A model generated the notes under the pieces. It was given only the letters and a program-made list of their open reading frames with translations, searched no databases and had not been told where the DNA came from. A stretch of DNA of 64,000 nucleotides from Pleurodeles waltl (lineage: Eukaryota > Chordata > Amphibia > Caudata > Salamandridae), in assembly GCF_031143425.1 (NCBI RefSeq), contig NC_090438.1, positions 756,799,823 through 756,863,822 of the forward strand, written 5' to 3'. A program made the position numbers and the translations under genes. Shown piece after piece: positions 47,281 through 58,583 of this stretch. How positions within the stretch are numbered: the stretch's first letter is position 1; each line of letters starts with the position of its first letter.

Positions 47281-47384
47281 AGACAAATCAATCAATCAGA
47301 GGGGTCTTGTATAGCGCAAACTTGTCACCCCGGAGGGTCTCCAGGTGCTGGTGTGCTGCTGTGGGTCTTGCTTGGCTGGTGATG
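47281..47384 (-). mobile_element. LINE 3' tail fragment
   Basis: CAATCAATCAATCAG at the left, then a complement of a 3' UTR with GGAGACCCTCCGGGGTGAC, as in the LINE ends at 2083 and 5764. It marks the boundary between the retrovirus and the truncated LTR of copy B. Confidence 0.6.
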
Positions 47385-49036
47385 TTCGAAAGACCCTTTT
47401 TATGACCACTTCTGTTGGGAAGTGGCATAACCCTAACCCTAGGGGCTTACATTCCTTCCAAAGAAGATGGGGGATTTAAAAGGTAGTGTTGACTTCAGCT
47501 TGTCCACAATGGGTCTGGCATGAAGTGGGCACACCTCCTAATCTGCTTACTTTCCCACCAGTCATTCTGCCACAAGTGGGGTCAGGAATTGGGGGTTGGC
47601 CTTCTCTACCATTTGGAGAGGCCTTGGTCACATTACAAAGGCGGCAAAACCTTTGAAGCTCCTCGCCCTGGAATGTCTATCCTGCCTGGATGAGGTATTG
47701 CTATTGCAGGCATGTCCTAGCATGTAATATTGTTGCGTAGGCTCTCATTATTCTAATGAGACTACTGGATTTTGAGCAGCAGAATCGTCTGCGGTGGTGG
47801 AGACTGAGTCTAACCCACTGCGGGTGACACCTGTCGCTCTAATCCGGGTTTTTGCTCCAGCAAACTAGCAGTGCCTCATCCCTACCACAGGATAGTGATG
47901 ATTGGGCAGCCGAGCGCATGACATACTAGGCTTCTCAGGGAAGTCGTGGTCACTCAGGTCCCATATTTAAATGACGAACAGAAGCAGTACATGTTTCAAT
48001 GAAGAGAAATAAAACGACTGCACCTTAGATAGCAAGACATGAGCTGCAATAACCAGTACGACACAACATGACAATATTAGAATTGTGACAAGAAGAGTGA
48101 AGCATAAAAACAACACTATCATATTGTCACTATAATCAATGGACTATTTCCTATCTAGGTATAGTTTGAGCACAACATGTTAAGCTCTAATTCTTCCTTT
48201 CAGGTTCCCCTGGGAAGACATCAACCCCCATACCTGAGCAAAGGCCTGTGGTGGGCATTAGCATCTGTAGCGAAGCATTCAGCAATCAGCATACTGTTGT
48301 GGTTTCCTGGCTGGAATCTCCCTCTAACGTGTAAGGGACAAGGAAGTGTTTATATAATAACACAGCAGATGTTCAGAGATAATGTCCCTACGTAAGGATG
48401 TGTATTTTCTACTGAACTGTAGCCTTGAATGAAGCACAGAGTGATCAAGAATGTCTTGTTTGAGAACAGAGTGCTGGCCTAGGCAAAAACAGGTGAAAAT
48501 AAAACAACACCGTAAAAATTGTTATTGTAATAATAATAATGCGAAGCTTAATAAAATATATCTAGGTTAAAGTGCACAGCGGCCTAGTGTATTAAAATAA
48601 CGTGCACCCTGCCTTGAAGGCTGGAAGGCCTACTAGAGGAGTGACTTACATATATTGCATGCAGTGTAAGGGGGACAGGGCACGCAGGCTGTGTGCCACA
48701 CCGTGTTTTCATTTTAGTTTGGCACCAAGACTCACAGCCTGCAAAAGCAGTGTTGTGTGCACTAACTGAAAAGGTCACAAAGGGTGGCACAATTAATGCT
48801 GCAGCCCTCAGGGGTCACCTTCTACTACCACATACCCTAGGTACCAGGGTACTAGGGACATATAGTGGAAGCTAAAGTCTTGCCAATTTGGAAAAATGAC
48901 TGCACAGTTTTGGGAGAAAGAGATCTGGCACTGGGGACCAGTTTAGCAGGGACCCAGTGCACTTTCAGTTCAAATTGCACCAGAAACCAGCCAAAAAGTG
49001 TGAGGAGTGAACATGTAAAAAAAGAGCTTTCCTCCA
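47385..49036 (-). repeat. 3' LTR of copy B, outer part missing
   Basis: Matches the 3' LTR of copy A from about 20735 to 21517 and ends GCTTTCCTCCA next to a polypurine tract (sense GGGAGGGGG). Interrupted by an insertion at about 47731-48590. Its left edge is not an LTR end. Confidence 0.8.
47731..48590. mobile_element. About 860-bp unclassified insertion in 3' LTR of copy B
   Basis: Absent from the three other LTRs of this family. Starts TGTTGCGTAGGCTCTC; AATAAA occurs at 48500-48505 and 48549-48554. The right boundary is uncertain because the flank is TAATA-rich. No coding capacity. Possibly a solo LTR. Confidence 0.5.
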
Positions 49037-49066
49037 TGACCCCCTCCCAAACAAAAGAGGATGAAA

Positions 49067-50300
49067 CTAACCCTTCCCAGGAGAGTCTTCATCTTTTAAG
49101 TGAAAGAACCTGGAACGGCCATCTGCATTGGCATGGCCAGTCTCAGGTCTGTGTTCCACTGTAAAGAATATTCCCTGTAGGGGGATAGACCACCTTAACA
49201 GTTTGAAGTTTTCACCTTTCATTTGCATCAGCCGTCTGAGAGGCCTGTGGTCAGTTTTATCTAGGAAGTGGACCATACAGGTATGGTCTCAGCTTGTTCA
49301 GGAACCAAACCACAATGAAGGCTTCCCTCTCAATGGCACTCCAAAGCTGCTCTTGGGGAGTTAACCTCCTGCTAATAAAAGCAACAAGGTGGCCACAGCC
49401 ATCATCACTGATTTGCGACAGGACTGCTCCTATCTCATGTTCAGAAGCATTTGTCTGCCAAAGTAACTGTTTAGAGTAAACTTGAGCTTTTAGAACAGGT
49501 GCTGAGCACATTGCTTCTTCAGGGTGTCAAAGGCCTTTTGATAGCTGACTGTCCAGTTTACCTTTTTGGGCATCTTTTTGGATGTGAATTCTTTAGGGGT
49601 GCCACAATGGTGCTATAGCCCTTCACAAATCGTCTGTAATTCCCAGTCAAGTCAATGCCCTGCCTTGGGTCTGGGTTGTTGGAGCTTCCCAGTCCAGAAC
49701 AGTCTGAATCTTGGGTTGGAGTGATTAAACTAGGCCCCCACCTATCAGGTGTCCCAAGTATACAACCTGACCCTGCCCTATCTGCCACTTGCTTGCCTTG
49801 ATAGTGAGGCCTGCAGATTTGAGAGCTTCAAGGACCTTTCTGAGGTGGATCAGGTGATCCTGTCAGGTAGAGCTGAAGACAGCAATACCACTGCACTAAA
49901 GCCTTATAACCCAGCAAGGACTTTATTCACCAACCTCTGGAAGGTGGCAAGGGCATTCTTCAGACCAAAGGGCATAACAGTGAACTGATAATACCAATCA
50001 GGAGTGGAGAATGCAGACCTTTCTTTTGCTCCTGAGTCAGGCCTATCTGCCAATACATTGATGTAAAATCAAAAGTACTCAGATATTTGGTCCCTCCCAA
50101 TCTGTTAATGAGTTAATCTGCTCTTGGAATTGGGTGGGTACTGTCTTGGTCATTGCATTGAGACCCCTGAAGTTCACATAGAACCTCCTCTCTTTCTTTC
50201 TAGCCTGGGAATGAAGTTTGGGGACTATAACGACTAGCGTGGCCCAGGAGCTCTCTGAGTCCTCAGTGACTCCCAGTTCCAGCATCTTGCTGGCCTCAGT
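49067..50300 (-). pseudogene. Gmr1-like RT-RNase H, copy B
   Basis: RT start at 50285-50079 (VIVPKLHS, NFRGLNAMTK), then a decayed middle. The active site again reads stop-C-S-G at 49898-49887, followed by IAVFS. RNase H at 49511-49257 (QTNASEHEIGAVLSQI, IEREAFIVVWFLNKLRPYL) and 49276-49067 (TDHRPLRRLMQMKGENFKLL, HRPETGHANADG). The first RNase H Asp is Asn, as in copy A. RNase H is better preserved here. Confidence 0.85.
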
Positions 50301-50596
50301 TTTGATGCTCTCTTTGACATGGTCAGATTGTCTGTAGATTTTGCTTAGACAGGCATACTGTCTCCAGTGTCCATATCATGGGTACATCAGGTAGTTCTGC
50401 CAGGGGTCGAGGAGTTCAGAAAACTGGTGCAAAACCTGCCTGCAGCCAGTCTGCTGCTGGTCAGAGAGGGTGTCTAAAAAAGACCACTTACTCAACTGAG
50501 CCATCCTTGGGATTGCTGGGGAGGAGATCAGGGGGAGAGACACTCTCAGTTTCCTGTCCCTCATCTGTGACCTTGAGCATGGTCATCTCAGCTTGG

Positions 50597-51860
50597 TCAT
50601 TCATGGTAGAGTTTAAGGCGGTTTACAAGGATTACCCTCCTCAGATTCCTGCAACTGCCAAAGTCCACCAGATAGGCGACTTCCCCTTTCTTCTCTAGGA
50701 TGGGGTAGGGTTTATTCTCCTTGTCTTGGAGGGCCCTAGGGACCACAAGCTCCAACACCCATACCTTCCGCTCGGGTTGGTATACAACCAGTGCAGCTTT
50801 GTGGTTAAACCAGAGCTTCTGGACATCTTGGCTGGCCTCAAGGTTTTTGTTTGCTTTTTTGACGTAACCAACCATCCCATCCTGAACGAAGGCGAAGCAC
50901 ATAAACCAGTTTGTCCTGCTTGGACTCTCTGGGAGGTCTCTCCCATCCTTCCTTTACAATACAAAGTGGTCCCCTAACAGGATGCCCAAACAAAAGTTCA
51001 AATGGGGAGAAACCCACTCCCTTCTGTGGCACTTCTCTGCAGGCAAAAAGCAGGAATGGAAGTAGGACATCCCATCTCCTTCTGAGTTTTTCTGAGAGCC
51101 CACCAATCATGCCTTTTAGAGTCTTTTTAAATCTCTCAACAAGACCATTGGACTGGGGGAGAAATGGGGTTGTGAACTTATAGGTCACACCACATTCAGC
51201 CCACATCTGCTTCAGGTAGCCAGACATGAAGATGGTACTTCTGTCTGACACTACCTCCTTAAGAAAGCCCTCTCTGGTAAAAATACCAATGAGGGCCCTA
51301 CCTACTCCAGGGGCAGTAGTAGTCTTTAGGGAGATTGCTTCAGGGAACCTCGTGGCATGATCCACTACCACTAGTATAAATCTGTTCCCCTGTGCTGTTG
51401 GAGTGTCAAGGGGGCCAACAATGTTGATCCCAACCCTTTCAAAGGGAACCCCAACCACTGTAAGTGGAATTAAGGGGGACTTTGGGTGTCCACCTGTCCT
51501 GCCACTGGCCTGGCAGGTGGCATAAGAGTTACAAAATTCCTTTACTTTCTAGGACATGCCTTGCCAGTAGAGGTGGTGGACCAACCCACTCCATGTTTTT
51601 GTCTGGCCAAGATGCCCAGCTAAGAGGATGTCATGGGCCATAGTTAGGAGAAACTCTGTGCATTTTTGAGGCACTACGAATTGCCTGGTGGCACCATGTT
51701 TGAGGTATCTGGCCTGAGTATATAGGAGCCCCTCCTCCCAATAGGTTAGTGGGACCACTGACATCACCTTTTCCCTGTGCAGCAGCCCGCTGCCTCAGGC
51801 CTACTAGAGTGGGACAGGTTTGTTGTCCCTGGCTCACATCTTCTGTAGAGGGTCCCCCAG
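50597..51860 (-). pseudogene. Gmr1-like integrase, copy B (best preserved)
   Basis: Zinc domain at 51767-51510: AHDILLAGHLGQTKTW supplies the two His. A stop follows, then FCNSYATCQ, in which the first Cys of the CxxC pair appears changed to Tyr. Core frame 51458-50838 (about 206 codons): the first catalytic residue is Asn in GINIVGPL (51425-51423), the second is Asp in VVSDRST, and Glu lies exactly 35 residues later in GLVERF. A C-terminal part at 50902-50597 follows in another frame. Integrase would insert element DNA in the nucleus. Confidence 0.88.
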
Positions 51861-52131
51861 ATCATAGGAGCTCTGCCTTGTAAGGCCCAAGCTTCAGAGG
51901 CTCAATTCCCTCTAAAGCTATTAGGTTTTCTCCCTGAGGAGCAAGATCCTGCTCTGTGATCTGTTTGGAAGATGGTGTCGTGGTGGGTGGGTCATTATTC
52001 CAGGCTCCAACTCTACTTTTTCACCCTGTGCTTTGCTCCGTGCCCTGGTTTTGCTACACACCCAACATAGCTGCATAGGTCCTTCTCGACTTCATTTAGC
52101 AGGTTCAGGATGTCCTTCTTCCTACCTCGGC

Positions 52132-52375
52132 CTAGGCTGAGGACTCCAGACTGTTCCCTAGCAGACATTGGACAGGTATAGCAGGAGATACCACCACCTT
52201 CTTTTGGCCAGTAACTCCTCCCGATTCTAAGGACATCATTGCCATGGGTTGGACTTTAGCCCGATTGTCAGCGCTGAGGGGAGTATATGTCTCTCCAGGA
52301 AGATACTGGTCTGAGGACACCAGTTGCTCAGTCAGAATGGTGACACTGGCACCAGTGTCTCTCAGTGTGTCTCAG
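52132..52375 (-). pseudogene. Gmr1-like protease, copy B
   Basis: Active site D-T-G-A at 52359-52348, then SVTILTEQLVSSDQYLPG and GGVTGQKKVVVSP. This is the uninterrupted form of the site split by a solo LTR in copy A. Confidence 0.8.
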
Positions 52376-52475
52376 TGCTTCAACTTGAATCCCATTTATA
52401 TGAGGCTGTTGTCTGTACTCCTCCAGATTACTGGGCCAGACAGCCAGGGCAGCTACATCTACCCCACACTTGAGA

Positions 52476-53869
52476 CTAAAGTTGCCTCAGAAGGCTCACT
52501 GGAATCCCAACTGGTACTGCAGGTGCACTAGAGGCATTCTTCTTGTGAGGACAGTTAAGATCTCCAGTTAGGTGCCCATTACTTTTACAAGTGTGGCGCC
52601 AAGCCTGGCTGGGATCCCAATTTTTCCCCCAGTATCCACCCTTGGGCTGGCTGGGAAGAGTCTTGTGGACCACCCTCCTGTGAAGGTTTTTGGGGGCCTT
52701 TTGGAGGCTCTTTTTTTGTCTTTGTTTTGGTTACCCTATTTTCATTGTGGGAGCTTTTTGGAATCTTTTTCTGATCCCTCCTGGAAGTCTTCGTCACACT
52801 TGTTTTGACCCAGTGGTCTTCCTTCTTCCTAAACTACTGAGGAGAAAGTGAGACTAGGTCTACCAGGTACTGGTGCAACTTTACTTAAACACAATTACTC
52901 AACAGATACTCTTTCAGTATTTGATTGTAAAGCCCTTCATAATCATGCACATTGTTACCTTTTAACCAGCCACCTACAGTTTTCACTGAGACGTCCACAA
53001 AATCAACCTGGGATTGACTCTGTTTTTTTTGAGTCTCCTTGAATTTGATTCTGTACTCCTGTAGGAAAGTACCCTCTTTTTGGTGTGTTACCCCCAATTT
53101 CTGCCTGATGTCAGTGTATTTGACTGTGTCACTGAATTTGAGTCTGTACTCCTCAGGAGTCAACCCAAATCCTTCAATCAGGGTAGCCTTCATGCGATCA
53201 TAGGATGTTGCATCTGCCTCATTCAGTGTGATTAGTCTAGCCCTACAATTTACTGAGAACAGTTCCCAAAGGAGAGTTCCCCAGTGCTGTTTGACACATC
53301 TTCTGGAAACACAGGCCCTCTCATGGGCTGTGAACCACTTAGTGATCTCATCACCTTCCTAATATTTGGGGACGATCCCTTTGGGGATTTTAAGGTCACA
53401 GTGATCTAGTCTGTCCCTAGTTATGAAATTGCTGCCACCATTCATTGACGCTAAACTCGTTTCTGTTCTTTCCCTTTCTATACCTAAGATCTTGTTTTCC
53501 AGGTCCACTCTCTCAGATAGAATCTCTGAAGAAGATGCTCTCTTAGAGAGACTATCTCTGGACTTTGAGGTACCTGGACCATCCTCACTAGCGGGAGGTA
53601 TCCTAGACACTTGGGATACAGATTCCTCTATTTCAAGTTGAAGAGAGTCCCTTTCCTCCTCCTCACTTGAGTTGTCCTGATTTTCATTACCAGGGGCTCC
53701 ATCAGAAGGATGGACCATTTCTCTGCCAGTAACGCCTGGAGCTTTGCACTGGTAGGGTTTAAGCCAGTTTTATGTTGTACAATTTACAGAGGCCCCTCAG
53801 TTCTCTGTGTTTGAGATGAAGGTAAGGGATGTGGTCGAGCTCCACAATTCTGTCCTCTGAGAGACTCAT
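52476..53869 (-). pseudogene. Gmr1-like gag, copy B
   Basis: ATG at 53869. N-terminal part EDRIVELDHIPYLHLKHRE ends in a stop. A coiled-coil-like stretch lies in 53718-53359 (RVDLENKILGIERERTE). A TAG follows KY at about 53359, then an open run to 52885 covers the capsid. The capsid end (WVDFVDVSVK-like to EYLLSNCV) is the part from which vertebrate SCAN domains are thought to derive. The zinc knuckle near 52580-52630 is damaged (RHTCKSNGHLTGDLNC, first Cys lost). A 93-bp in-frame insertion at 53041-53133 contains a 74-bp LTR end. Confidence 0.8.
53060..53133 (+). mobile_element. 74-bp remnant of family 1 LTR inside gag of copy B
   Basis: TGTAGGAAAGTACCCTC through GTGTCACT equals the first 74 bp of family 1 LTRs. 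It is flanked by 19-bp direct repeats (GAATTTGATTCTGTACTCC at 53041-53059 and GAATTTGAGTCTGTACTCC at 53134-53152). Repeat plus remnant is 93 bp, or 31 codons, so the gag frame stays open through it. Confidence 0.9.
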
Positions 53870-53986
53870 TATTTTACTAAAGTCGCAACCTTTTTGAGTT
53901 AGACAAAAATACCTAACACAGTTTTTCCAGTCTTAACTATAGTAAGTTTTTACATTTTACAGTTAAGCTACAGGGACCTAACCAGG

Positions 53987-55258
53987 GCCCTAAAAGTTAC
54001 TTTTAGGAATTTGGAAAAATACTTAATTCACAAAATGTAATTTAACCAAAGGCAATCTTTGGATGTACTCATGTAGTCACTTATTGACCAAGTGGTGTCA
54101 GTAAATGCAAAGTTGCAGACTCTACCGCTGTTCAACCAATGTAGGAAACTGTCTCTCTATATAGTGAAATAAAATGGAGTACACTGCGCAGAGAGTTCAG
54201 TGGATCCCCAATCGGAATTGCTAATGCTCTATTTTGTGGTAGTGTGGGCGACCAGTTAGGCTTATCAGAGGGTAGTGGTAAACATTTGTTGTTCTCACAG
54301 AGGCAATAAATGAGACACACACTCAAAGAATAAATCTGAGACCAGGTAAATACATGACTTACAATTCCAGTCTTCAGGATTTTAGGTCAACCCCAGGCAA
54401 AGTTCAAATCAGTACCAAGAGTGCACCAACAGTGACACGGGGGCAACCCGCTGCAGAGGTCAAATTCAAAGTGGGAGTGCTCTTTATTAACCAAAGGAGA
54501 CTGGGGGACAACGAAGATGCGCTGCTCACAGGTGAATAAAGTGGCGTTAGGGGGCGATGTCCTGGGGTTCAGGTAAGCATAAGGGGGGGCCACAAGGAAG
54601 CACCAAAGTTACACCCTCAGTGGCCCTAAAAGTTACTTTTAGGAATTTGGAAAAATACTTAATTCACAAAATGTAATTTAACTAAAGGCAATCTTTGGAT
54701 TTACTCATGTAGTCACTTACTGACCAAGTGGTATCAGTAAATGCAAAGTTGCAGACTCCACCGCTGTTCCACCAATGTAGGAAGCTGACTCTCTATATAG
54801 TGAAATAACATGGAGTACACTGTGCAGAGAGTTCAGTCGATCCCTAATCGGTATTGCTAATGCTCTATTTTGTGGTATCGTGGGTGACCAGTTAGGCATA
54901 TCAGAGGGTAGTGGTAAACATTTGTTGTTCTCACAGAGGCAATAAATGAGACACACACTCAAAGAATAAATCTGAGACCAGGTAAATACAAGACTTACAA
55001 TTCCAGTCTTCAGGATTTTAGGTCAACCGCAGGCAAAGTTCAAATCAGTACCAAGAGTGCACCAACAGTGACACAGGGGCAGCCCTCTGCAGAGGTCAAA
55101 TTCAGAGTGGGGGTGCCCTTTATTAACCAAAGGAGACTGGGGGACAACGAAGATGCGCTGCTCACAGGTGAATAAAGCAGTGTTAGGGGGCGATGTCCTG
55201 GGGTTAAGGTAAGCATAAGGTGGGGCCACAAGGAAGTACCAAACTTACACCCTCAGTG
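53987..55258. repeat. 636-bp tandem duplication across leader and 5' LTR start of copy B
   Basis: 53987-54622 is repeated at 54623-55258. Each copy begins CCCTAAAAGTTACTTTTAGG and contains the candidate primer site and the first 480 bp of the LTR (LTR starts at 54140 and 54776). Few differences, so the duplication is younger than the element. Confidence 0.9.
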
Positions 55259-55952
55259 GCACAGAGTGCCAACACAACATCGGGTGCCCAATGTTAACCC
55301 AAGGAGACTGGGGGTAACCAAAGATGTGTCGCTCACATGTCAGTAAAGTAATGTCAGGGGTCGATCTCCTGGGGTTGAGGTAAGCACAGGGGGGGGGGGG
55401 GGGGCATAAGGCAGCACCAAACTTTTGACCTCAGTGGCACAGGGGTGGCTGGGTGCAAAGTACCAACTCACAGTTGAGCGTTCAGTGCAAATCAATGGGT
55501 TAACTTAGTTTTGGAAAAAGGCTGCAGGCTTGGGCAAGAAGGCTGAACAAAGAAAACCCACAGCTGCCCAAGTAAGATCTGATGCTAGGGGATGTAGGGA
55601 CACTGATGGTCCAGCTCCCCAAGGTTCAGGGGCTCCGGGTGCAGAGATGTCCTTTGGCGTCAGGAACAGCTTACCGAGCAGGTCATTGTCAGGAGGTGTC
55701 TTCGTTTTGAGGCTGCAGGCTTTGAGGCAGAGTCCAGCAGTGGTCAACCCACGGTGTTTCCAGGAGATCTTGATCTTTGTCAAAGGCAGGCAGTCCTCCC
55801 AAAGCTTTGGAGATTGCTGGGCTGAAGGACAGGTTGTCTTTTATTGCAGGATCATCGAGGGCTGCAGACAGGCCGGTTGGACTGGGGCCAAGTCTGTTGG
55901 CGTCTGTAGTCTTCTCTGCTGATGTGGCTCTGTAGTGTCCAGCTCTTCTTAG
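54140..55952 (-). repeat. 5' LTR of copy B, left of chromovirus
   Basis: Begins TGTAGGAAACTG. Contains the tandem duplication and more of the 170-bp subrepeats (with ACACCCTCAGTGGCACA and GGTGCCCAATGTTAACC). A 14-base G run is at 55390-55403. Interrupted at 55952 by the chromovirus; it resumes at 62587. Confidence 0.85.
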
Positions 55953-56784
55953 TGTCACGATTCACCCTGGGCTTACCGTCGATACTGGAGAGGGATGGTC
56001 AGTGGCCCGGTTCCTGCAAGTCCTGCTCTGGCCGAGGTAGGGGCGACCCCTTCCGGTAGCCACGGTGCTGTTTGACAATAGTAAGCCACTACAGTCCGTG
56101 CCCTCCAGAAGGCGTCCCAGAGGAAAAACCCCAAGGGGGAAAAAACCTCCAACAGGAACTCCCTGAAACAGATGGAGGACACACGGATTAGAACTCAAGA
56201 TCCTGGAAGTCTGGAAGACTGAAGACAGAACAAGAATGACTGGCGTCTCAAAAGAAAACCAGCCGGAGCGTGACCACCACCGCTGAAGTGTTGCAACGCA
56301 ATGAGAAGAAAGAAAGGTTCCCCTTATATACTCCTAGACAGGAAGTGATAAACAGGAAGAAGTAACACCACCATCTTGGTTTGGGAAGAAGCCATAACTA
56401 AAAATAGAAAACATGCTCCTGTGTAAGAGAAACAATGCATCCAGGGAAGAAGGGAAGTGCACAGCATGCTGGGAAGGAGAAAGGCATGCTTTATAAACAA
56501 GGCATGTATATTCAGAAAGATCTCGAGCATGTGACAGGTGAGTGGTACTATGGAGGGGGGCCCGGGCACCCTAGGACAGAATTAACCTCACGCGCTGAGC
56601 GCAGCGAGGACCGCGACCCGATTCTGGGTCTCCGGCCCTGCCGCGCTCTAATTACAGCGCGCGGTTTGAGAAGATGCCGCCGCAGGTGCCGCGACTCTTG
56701 ACCCGGGCCACGGCTTCCCCCGCGGCCCACTCGCGGGCTGCCGCAGTTTCACTGGGTTGCGTCGCAGCGGCTCGCGGGACAACA
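55953..56784 (-). repeat. 3' LTR of chromovirus
   Basis: 832 bp. The right third is CpG-dense (GCGCGCTGAGCGCAGCGAGG at both LTRs). About 30 bp longer than the 5' LTR because of a segment near 56715-56740. Just outside it the element sense shows a G-rich tract (CTCGGGGGGGGCC at 56785-56797), a likely polypurine tract. Confidence 0.85.
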
Positions 56785-57948
56785 GTAGGCCCCCCCCGAG
56801 GCCCCAGGTTTGTGAGGAAAAAGACGGAAGAAAAGACGGATCAAAAGAAGGGCATGAACCGAAAGTGCATCTTCCCAGGAGCATTCACTCATAGGGTAGC
56901 CCTTCCAATGAATGAGGTATTGGAGACGACCATGGAATACCCGAGAGTCACAGATTTCCTGAACCTCGTATTCAAGCACGTTATCAATCAACAGAGGAGG
57001 AGGGCAGGTGAACTGTCTGTGGAAAGGATCAGGGATGTAAGGTTTGAGTTGTGAGACATGGAATACAGGATGTATTTTCCTAGTCAGAGGCAGGCGAAGA
57101 CGAACAGACACAGGGTTGATCTTTTGGAGAATCAGGAATGGACCATAATATCGAGGTTTACATTTATTTTGGGTTAGTCGGAGAGGTAAGAATTTATAGG
57201 AAAGCCAGACCTTATCGTAGACCTGATAACGCAAGGCCTCACAACGTTTCTTATCAGCCATCCTTTTCATGCGTGTTTTAGTGGCTACAAGATTTGAATG
57301 GATGACACGTTGGATACCCCGTAGTTGCCGGACATATGAGGTAATGGCAGGAAGATTGGAAGTTTCTTTCAGAGGAATAGGAAAGGCCCTTGGATGGAAG
57401 CCATAAGAACAATAGAAAGGGGAGACTTTCGAGGCACTGTGTATTGAGTTGTTGTAGGAGAATTCTGCAAGTGGTAAATACGTAGAGCAATTACTCTGCG
57501 TAGCATTACAGAAGCTGCATAAATATTGTTTGAGGCCTTGATTCAGCCGTTCTGTCTGTCCATTAGTTTGAGGATGGAACCCTGATGATAAGGTCACCTC
57601 CATTACTAGTGTCTTACAGAATTGTCTCCAAAACCGGGAGATATATTGAGGAACCCGATCTGAGATAATGACTTGTGGTAGTCCATGAAGCCGAAAGATC
57701 TCCTGAATAAAGATTTGGCTTAGTTCCTTGGCCGTAGGTAGTTTTCTTAATGCCGTGAAATGTGCCATCTTTGTGAAGGAATCAATGGTTACCATTATCA
57801 CTCGATATCCAACTGAAGAGGGCAAAGAGCACATAAAATCAGTGGAGATAGTATGCCATGGACCTGGTGGAACAGATAATGGATGGAGTAATCCTACTGG
57901 TTTAGTACGAGGTGTCTTGGCTTGTGCACATATGGGACAGGAAGACAC
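56749..57948 (-). CDS. Chromovirus integrase with chromodomain (5' part cut off by foldback element)
   Basis: About 399 codons open. The CxxC half of the zinc domain is at the start (SSCPICAQAK). Core residues are all present: Asp in ISTDFMC, Asp in ISDRVPQY and Glu in GQTERLNQ, the last two separated by exactly 35 residues. A GPF/Y module follows (RYYGPFLILQKI to HPVFHVSQLKPY), then a C-terminal chromodomain (YEVQEICDSRV then LQYLIHWKGYPMSECSWEDA). The frame runs about 12 codons into the 3' LTR. Chromodomains of such integrases can bind methylated histones and steer insertion. The His pair of the zinc domain lies across the 629-bp insertion, and its first His appears to be Gln. The absence of stops suggests a young copy. 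Confidence 0.9.
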   Translation of the reverse strand: MSSCPICAQAKTPRTKPVGLLHPLSVPPGPWHTISTDFMCSLPSSVGYRVIMVTIDSFTKMAHFTALRKLPTAKELSQIFIQEIFRLHGLPQVIISDRVPQYISRFWRQFCKTLVMEVTLSSGFHPQTNGQTERLNQGLKQYLCSFCNATQSNCSTYLPLAEFSYNNSIHSASKVSPFYCSYGFHPRAFPIPLKETSNLPAITSYVRQLRGIQRVIHSNLVATKTRMKRMADKKRCEALRYQVYDKVWLSYKFLPLRLTQNKCKPRYYGPFLILQKINPVSVRLRLPLTRKIHPVFHVSQLKPYIPDPFHRQFTCPPPLLIDNVLEYEVQEICDSRVFHGRLQYLIHWKGYPMSECSWEDALSVHALLLIRLFFRLFPHKPGASGGAYCCPASRCDATQ

Positions 57949-57951
57949 ATA

Positions 57952-58580
57952 GGGGGTGATTCTGATTCTGGCGGGCGGCGGAGGCCGCCCGCCAGAATTC
58001 CACCCCCATTATACCGCTCCGCGGTCAGAAGACCGCGGAGGGTATTATGAGTTTATCCCTGGGCTGGCGGGCGGTCTCCAAAAGACCGCCCGCCAGCCCA
58101 GGGAAAAACTCCCTTCCCACGAGGATGCCGGCTCGTAATCGAGCCGGCGGAGTGGGAAGGTGCGACGGGTGCATTTGCACCCGTCGCGTATTTCACTGTC
58201 TGCCAAGCAGACAGTGAAATACTTGTAGGGGCCCTCTTACGGGGGCCCCTGCAGTGCCCATGCCAGTGGCATGGGCACTGCAGGGGCCCCCAGGGGCCCC
58301 GCGACCCCCCCTACCGCCATCCGGTTCCCGGCGGGCGGACCGCCGGGAACTGGATGGCGGTAGGGGGGGTCGGAATCCCCTCGGCGGCGCAGCTAGCTGC
58401 GCCGCCTTGGAGGATTCAACAGGGCAGCGGTACACTGGCGGGAGCCGCCAGTGTTGCCGGTCTGACCGCGGCTTTACCGCCGCGGTCAGAATGCCCTGCG
58501 GGGCACCGCCGGCCTGTCGGCGGTGCTCCCGCCGACCCTGGCCCCGGCGGTCTAAGACCGCCGGGGTCAGAATCACCCCC
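57952..58580. mobile_element. GC-rich foldback MITE built of serial hairpins (copy 2, 629 bp)
   Basis: Ends GGGGGTGATTCTGA and TCAGAATCACCCCC are perfect 14-bp inverted repeats, flanked by ATA on both sides (57949-57951 and 58581-58583), a 3-bp target duplication. Same order of hairpins as copy 1 at 34600. It is inserted in the integrase zinc domain of the chromovirus. Open frames here (including R-, P- and G-rich ones on both strands) are by-products of palindromes. Confidence 0.9.
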
Positions 58581-58583
58581 ATA

